Source: an uncultured Prevotellaceae bacterium
Lineage (GTDB): Bacteria; Bacteroidota; Bacteroidia; Bacteroidales; Bacteroidaceae
Length of the DNA: 18,752 nt
Reading direction: 5' to 3'
Assembly: GCA_902775075.1 (NCBI GenBank)
Contig: CACYKX010000067.1
Location: 1-18,752, forward strand
The number at the start of each line of letters is the position of its first letter. Position 1 is the first letter of the stretch. Made by a program: the position numbers and the translations under genes. The notes under the pieces are model-generated. The model searched no databases, was not told where the DNA came from, and saw only the letters and a list, made by a program, of their open reading frames with translations. Below, in pieces: positions 15,162 through 18,752 of the stretch.

Positions 15162-18065
15162 TTATTTAATTGTCCATTTAAATGTAAAAAGAGAAATTTG
15201 CTCAACTTTCTGGTCAAGCATTCTTTCCACTTTTGATATTAACTTTTCTTTTCTATTATCTACTTCGTCTTGGGCTTCAAATAGATTTTGACGCTTTTCT
15301 TTACGTTTGGCTTCAAGATCTTTTATTTTACGCTGTATGGCGACTTTTTCTGCTAATGCTGTGAGTTTCTTTGCTTCACCTTTTTTAAGCTTTATCTCTG
15401 CATCGAGATCTTTGATTTCTCTTTCAAGGCTAAGTTTCATGTCATCAGCCCAAGTGTCAAGCTTATCCATTTCATCATCGAAGAAGTTCTGATTCCGTAG
15501 GCTACTTTCTTCAATGATACAACCGCGTTGTTCATTGATTTCTTTGTTGTATTGGCTAATCGCAAACGATGGAATCTTAATAATGTCTTTTCCCTCTGAT
15601 GCTTTTAACCACAGCAAGCGTTCTGCAATATCTGTTGGCACAGTCTCACAATCCTCAGTAAAGCAACTTATCAAAAGGTGGTCCTCTGCTTCAAAAGAAT
15701 CTATAGATACTTTTTCAACGTGCATCCAGCCACTTTTGCCAATGAGCTTTTCTTCAATATAGGCTGATTTGTCGGCAGAATCAGTATAATTAAATACAAC
15801 CTCATGATTCAGGGAAGTGTTATTCTTAACTTTACTAATGATTTGTTGCGTAAGAGGATGCCCAACTCGAAGTAGAACACCCTTCCCATCGTTAGATGAA
15901 ATCCTTTTGCCATTTTCATTCTTGGAAAGATAATATGTTCCAGAAAAAGGATGGTTCTGAGGTAGGCTAAGCGTTTTTTTATCCTCATCAAAGAGGGCTT
16001 CATTTGAAAGAGCATACTTCATGAGAAGCCACATTTGCCGTTCAAAGGTACCAAGATTACTAATCGTATTTGCGAGATTAACGCGCAATTTATCAGCAAC
16101 ATCTGTATCAAAGTTTTCAAGGAGGGTTGAACGGGCTGCAATCATCTTATCTGAAATCTGTGATTGTAGTTCAGATTGCAGGTTGTCAAAAGCTTTGGTG
16201 ATTTCTTCTTTTGTACGGCAAGAATTATAGATTTCTGCTATACGCTTCTCAAAATCCACTCCATTGCCAATGCTGCCAAGAACCTCATCACTTGTTCCGA
16301 AAATACCATTAAAGAGCTGGAACTTCTGATCAAGTAATTCATAAACACGAATATCTGCTTCGTTTGCCTTATTCAAGAAGTTTATAACAACAACATCGAA
16401 CTGTTGACCATATCGATGACATCGACCTATACGCTGTTCTATGCGTTGTGGATTCCAAGGCATATCATAATTTACAATAAGAGAACAGAACTGAAGGTTG
16501 ATACCTTCGGCTGCTGCTTCAGTTGCAATCATAATGGTGGCTTCTTCTCGGAAATAATCGACAAGAGCCTGTCGTTTGTCTGCTGTTGCAGAACCTGTTA
16601 CCTTATCAGTACCAGAATATTTTTCTTTCCATTTGTTATAAATGGCGGTTGATAACTTGTCAGAATTTGAACCATTGAACAATACAACCTCACCTTTATA
16701 TCCCCTTTCTTCAAGAAGTTCAAAGAGAAATTCTTGTGTTCTGCGGGATTCTGTAAAAATCAAAGCTTTTCTACCTGCACCGAGCTTCGCCAGCTGCTCA
16801 AAGCCTTTGTCAAGTGCTTGAAACAGATGTTCTGCTTTGCTGTTCTTCTTGATTCTTTTGGCTAAATCTCGAAAAGCTTCAAGTTCGTCAATCTCTTTTT
16901 GAATGCCTTCAAGTTGATATGGTGAAAGTGGTTCGCTACACATTTCACTAAACTCTTCATCGTCATCAATCCATTCATCACGTTCGTCATCAATCGATTC
17001 GTAATCCAGAGAGAATGAGTCTGTCGAAAAATCAACATTGTTTTTTTGCAAGACAAGCTTTAATCTATCAATAAGAGTACAGAACGTACCATATATCGCA
17101 TATGTTGATGATGCCAACAACTTACGAAGAATCATGGTCATCAACTGACGCTGACTATTGGGGAGAGCATAAAGAGTTGGTCTCTGAAGATAATCAGAAA
17201 CTAACTCATAAAGTGCCTGTTCATCAGCTGTAGGAAAAAATTCTTCGAGTATAGCTATACGTTTAGTGTATCGTATGTATTCGAGAACCTGCCTACGAAG
17301 CGTGCGTTTACATACTGGTTTAAGTCGGTTCCTTAATTCAAGATAAGCGGCATCATCAAGATTGTGACTATATCTTTCTTTGAAGCTTTTTAGGTCTCCG
17401 AAAAGATATGCATCAATAATCGATACAAGACCATACATTTCCAAAATCGAGTTTTGAAGTGGTGTGGCAGTCATCAAGATTTTTTTTCTACTTTCTAATG
17501 CGTCCTTGATGATGTTTGAAATTTTATTTGTCGGACGATAAACATTCCTTAGACGATGGGCTTCATCTATTACGACTAAATCCCATTCGGTTTGTCGAAG
17601 GTATGCTGCTTTTGCCTTAGCAAACTGATAGGAACAGATGACTATCTTTTCCTGATTGAAAGGATTAAAATTTCCTTCATTGATGATGGCATTAAAACTT
17701 TTACTCTCCAGAAGTATTGTTGGCAAGTGGAATTTTGATTGGAGTTCTTCGCACCATTGCATCCTAAGGTTTGCTGGACAGATAACCATAAGCTTTCTCT
17801 TGTGTTCTGCCCAGTTTTGAGATAATATGATTCCTGCTTCTATTGTTTTGCCAAGTCCTACCTCATCTGCAAGTATCGCCCCTTTTGACAATGGAGATTT
17901 GAATGCAAACAAGGCAGCATCTATCTGGTGTGGAGTAAGGTCAACACGTGCATCCTGTAAGGTAGCAGTAAATTTTGCACCATCATTGGCAGGAAGTCTC
18001 CTTGTCAACGAGTGTGCAAAATATTTTGCTTGATATGAGGTAATACACTGAGTCATGTAGGTCAT
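15162..18065 (-). CDS. SNF2-family helicase (RapA/HepA-like, DrmD-like position)
   Basis: A 967-residue SNF2/RapA-type ATPase. Motifs in order: Walker A DEVGLGKT (67-74), DEAH (167-170), MTATPLQN (198-205), and the helicase C-terminal domain (about 430-570) with RIEQRIGRCHRYGQ (541-554). A negatively charged insert (about 358-375) separates the two lobes. The end (about 860-955) is a long, charged coiled coil. It starts within the repressor stop (ATGA overlap), and M4 is an alternative start. SNF2 helicases next to a Mod are known from DISARM (DrmD with DrmMI), but the DISARM drmA, drmB and drmC genes are not here. It may help the Mod/Res complex load or move, or act as an independent sensor. 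Confidence 0.9.
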   Translation of the reverse strand: MTYMTQCITSYQAKYFAHSLTRRLPANDGAKFTATLQDARVDLTPHQIDAALFAFKSPLSKGAILADEVGLGKTIEAGIILSQNWAEHKRKLMVICPANLRMQWCEELQSKFHLPTILLESKSFNAIINEGNFNPFNQEKIVICSYQFAKAKAAYLRQTEWDLVVIDEAHRLRNVYRPTNKISNIIKDALESRKKILMTATPLQNSILEMYGLVSIIDAYLFGDLKSFKERYSHNLDDAAYLELRNRLKPVCKRTLRRQVLEYIRYTKRIAILEEFFPTADEQALYELVSDYLQRPTLYALPNSQRQLMTMILRKLLASSTYAIYGTFCTLIDRLKLVLQKNNVDFSTDSFSLDYESIDDERDEWIDDDEEFSEMCSEPLSPYQLEGIQKEIDELEAFRDLAKRIKKNSKAEHLFQALDKGFEQLAKLGAGRKALIFTESRRTQEFLFELLEERGYKGEVVLFNGSNSDKLSTAIYNKWKEKYSGTDKVTGSATADKRQALVDYFREEATIMIATEAAAEGINLQFCSLIVNYDMPWNPQRIEQRIGRCHRYGQQFDVVVINFLNKANEADIRVYELLDQKFQLFNGIFGTSDEVLGSIGNGVDFEKRIAEIYNSCRTKEEITKAFDNLQSELQSQISDKMIAARSTLLENFDTDVADKLRVNLANTISNLGTFERQMWLLMKYALSNEALFDEDKKTLSLPQNHPFSGTYYLSKNENGKRISSNDGKGVLLRVGHPLTQQIISKVKNNTSLNHEVVFNYTDSADKSAYIEEKLIGKSGWMHVEKVSIDSFEAEDHLLISCFTEDCETVPTDIAERLLWLKASEGKDIIKIPSFAISQYNKEINEQRGCIIEESSLRNQNFFDDEMDKLDTWADDMKLSLEREIKDLDAEIKLKKGEAKKLTALAEKVAIQRKIKDLEAKRKEKRQNLFEAQDEVDNRKEKLISKVERMLDQKVEQISLFTFKWTIK

Positions 18066-18292
18066 TTAGAACTTGTCGAAATAAGAAACTGTTTATACTC
18101 GCGTACTATCAATTCTTTAATATCAACTTCAAGCAAGTCTGCAATCTTCAACAGACTTGGAAGGTCGGGCTGAGAAGAATTGGTACACCATTTGGAAACA
18201 GTAGAAGGTGTCACCCCCATCTGCTCAGATAACCATTTGTTGGTTCGTTTCTTTTCAACCAATACCAACTTGATACGATTAACATCTTCCAT
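18062..18292 (-). CDS. Xre-family repressor of the defence operon
   Basis: A 76-residue protein that is little more than one HTH_3 (Xre) domain: NKWLSEQMGVTPSTVSKWCT (about 18-37) forms the helix-turn-helix, and PSLLKIADLLEVDIKELI completes the fold. It is the first gene of the minus-strand operon, and its stop codon overlaps the SNF2 helicase start (ATGA). A palindrome next to the promoter (18319-18335) is a good operator candidate, so it probably represses its own operon. Such control would delay restriction until methylation has protected the DNA after transfer into a new host. There is no effector domain, so any signal must come from dilution or a partner. Confidence 0.87.
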   Translation of the reverse strand: MEDVNRIKLVLVEKKRTNKWLSEQMGVTPSTVSKWCTNSSQPDLPSLLKIADLLEVDIKELIVREYKQFLISTSSK

Positions 18293-18311
18293 ATATCTCT
18301 TTTTAATATTG

Positions 18312-18319
18312 CAAAGGTA
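18312..18319 (-). promoter_or_regulatory. -7 box of the defence operon promoter
   Basis: On the minus strand this reads TACCTTTG, an exact match to TAnnTTTG. It is about 20 bp upstream of the repressor ATG (18292), a short leader that fits. No convincing -33 TTTG is present at standard spacing. Confidence 0.65.
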
Positions 18320-18335
18320 GTGAATTTATTTCACT
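18319..18335. promoter_or_regulatory. Palindromic operator candidate for the Xre repressor
   Basis: AGTGAATTTATTTCACT: 6-bp arms AGTGAA/TTCACT around 5 A/T bases. It abuts the -7 box on the upstream side, where a bound repressor dimer would block RNA polymerase. It is the only such palindrome next to this promoter. Confidence 0.6.
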
Positions 18336-18393
18336 TTCTCGCATTTTTAGACAAAACTTTATAGCAAAACAACTAGATTTACGATTTTTTATG

Positions 18394-18492
18394 GATTTTG
18401 GCATCTATAATTGGCATCATGACTAAACGCTATGATAATGTTCGTTCTTTAACTTAAGAGCACTTTCGGCGTAACCTCAAAATGCCAAAATC
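18394..18492. repeat. Right-end repeats: 11-bp inverted pair and TTGGCATC direct pair
   Basis: GATTTTGGCAT (18394-18404) has an exact inverted copy ATGCCAAAATC (18482-18492). TTGGCATC occurs at 18398-18405 and again at 18411-18418, a 13-bp direct period. Together they look like a cluster of protein-binding sites near attR. The 18293-18645 gap holds this cluster, the promoter/operator and the end repeats, and I see no gene in it. Confidence 0.5.
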
Positions 18493-18500
18493 GGAAAATT
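18487..18500 (-). repeat. Right copy of the 14-bp subterminal inverted repeat
   Basis: AAAATCGGAAAATT is the exact reverse complement of 194-207. It overlaps the right-end inverted pair (18482-18492) by 6 bp, so several proteins may compete or cooperate here. Confidence 0.6.
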
Positions 18501-18551
18501 GCCGTTGTTTTCCACGTTAAGATTTGTTAAGCAGATGTTTTCATTTTAGGG

Positions 18552-18582
18552 TTTTTGAAATTTTTGTTTCCAGTTTGTTTCT
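18552..18582 (+). repeat. Right copy of TTTTTGAAA plus the bipartite TTTGTTTC block
   Basis: TTTTTGAAA (18552-18560) then TTTTGTTTC (18562-18570), three variable bases and TTTGTTTCT (18574-18582). The left end has the same parts in the same order and strand (204-212 and 245-265), except that the two parts are farther apart there. Same-strand arm sites at both ends are expected for a recombinase with separate arm and core binding. Confidence 0.55.
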
Positions 18583-18645
18583 TCTGTCAATTTTCTCAAA
18601 GAAACCATACTGTGTATCAGCTACTTATGAAAATTTGACAGATTC

Positions 18646-18652
18646 TCAAGAA
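18646..18652 (+). repeat. attR core (TCAAGAA direct repeat, right copy)
   Basis: TCAAGAA matches 99-105. Just beyond it the traE frame resumes as AAG-AAA-AAG-ATC. The flanking C on the left, against G at attL, shows that the shared core is no longer than 7 bp on that side. Confidence 0.8.
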
Positions 18653-18737
18653 AAAGATCATGATGGTGGTAGGTGCCTGCATCTTCCTGATTGCAGCCGC
18701 CAACGCACTGCCTCTGTTCTTCGGTATCACAGGTTAA
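18648..18737 (+). pseudogene. traE: 3' fragment of the interrupted traE-like gene
   Basis: The frame from 18648 reads KKKIMMVVGACIFLIAAANA and then LPLFFGITG before the stop at 18735-18737. This is the C-terminal hydrophobic segment of a DUF4134/TraE-type protein and continues the fragment at 2-103. It has no start codon in a natural position, so it is probably not translated on its own. The element downstream of it (sequence ending ACGAGGTAACTAT) probably leads into the next transfer gene, traF-like, outside the window. Confidence 0.85.
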
Positions 18738-18752
18738 CAACGAGGTAACTAT

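Larger units (their letters stand above)
99..18652. mobile_element. Complete integrative mobilizable element carrying a defence island, nested in traE
   Basis: The element is bounded by a 7-bp direct repeat TCAAGAA (99-105 and 18646-18652) and splits a traE-like gene whose two halves are both visible. One unit (99-18645) is 18,547 bp. It encodes three tyrosine recombinases, an excisionase-like HTH protein, a MobC-like accessory protein and a MOBP-type relaxase. It has no VirB4/TraG-like ATPase or other mating-pore genes, so it should be mobilizable and not self-transmissible. Almost half of it, on the opposite strand, is a defence operon. Both ends carry shared arm-like repeats. The boundaries follow from the rejoined reading frame, not from a comparison with an empty site. 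Confidence 0.88.

Noticed and set aside
15162..18292. A DISARM system
   Set aside because: A SNF2 helicase and a Mod are present, but no DrmA/DrmB (DUF1998) or PLD-type DrmC is encoded; the third gene is a type III Res.
1..18752. CRISPR arrays, tRNA or rRNA genes, and IS transposases
   Set aside because: No regularly spaced repeats, no tRNA-like cloverleaf at the att sites (the target is a protein gene), no rRNA-like sequence and no DDE transposase were found.

Overview
The window looks like DNA from a member of the Bacteroidales (Bacteroides, Prevotella or a relative). The evidence is Bacteroidetes-type -7 boxes (TAnnTTTG), starts with A-rich leaders instead of strong Shine-Dalgarno sites, and gene families typical of Bacteroidales mobile elements. 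The genus cannot be fixed from the sequence alone.

Both edges of the window carry pieces of one gene, a traE-like (DUF4134) conjugation gene. The 5' part ends at about base 103 and the 3' part resumes at about base 18648. Joining them across the shared 7-bp sequence TCAAGAA restores an uninterrupted frame (…EEQDV-KKKIMMVVGACIF…). Bases 99-18645, about 18.5 kb, are therefore a complete integrated element nested inside the transfer operon of another mobile element, probably a CTn/ICE.

Layout of the element. (1) 106-428: left end with arm-site-like repeats and the integrase promoter. (2) 429-4967, + strand: integration module with two tandem related tyrosine recombinases, an excisionase-type HTH protein, a small unknown protein and a third, different tyrosine recombinase. 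(3) 5036-8415, + strand: mobilisation module with a winged-helix-like protein with a disordered tail, an inverted-repeat-rich candidate oriT (5873-6158), a MobC-like accessory protein, a MOBP-type relaxase and a membrane-anchored coiled-coil protein. (4) 8416-8558: convergent gap with a strong two-way terminator hairpin. (5) 8559-18292, - strand: one defence operon. In transcription order it encodes an Xre repressor, a RapA/HepA-like SNF2 helicase, a type III Mod methyltransferase, a type III Res helicase-nuclease, a two-TM SLATT-like membrane protein, two tiny unannotated peptides ending in SKLPPPPP(P)K…K, and an ApeA-type HEPN protein. (6) 18293-18645: right end with the Xre operon promoter/operator and repeats matching the left end.

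Inferred working model: the recombinases and Xis move the element into and out of traE, and the Mob proteins let it travel through a conjugation pore supplied by another element. The cargo layers DNA restriction (SNF2-Mod-Res) with probable abortive defences (SLATT-like protein and HEPN RNase). Insertion disrupts traE of the host element, so the resident element probably disables or attenuates its carrier's own transfer until it excises. The cargo is visibly more AT-rich than the integration/mobilisation half, which suggests a separate origin.
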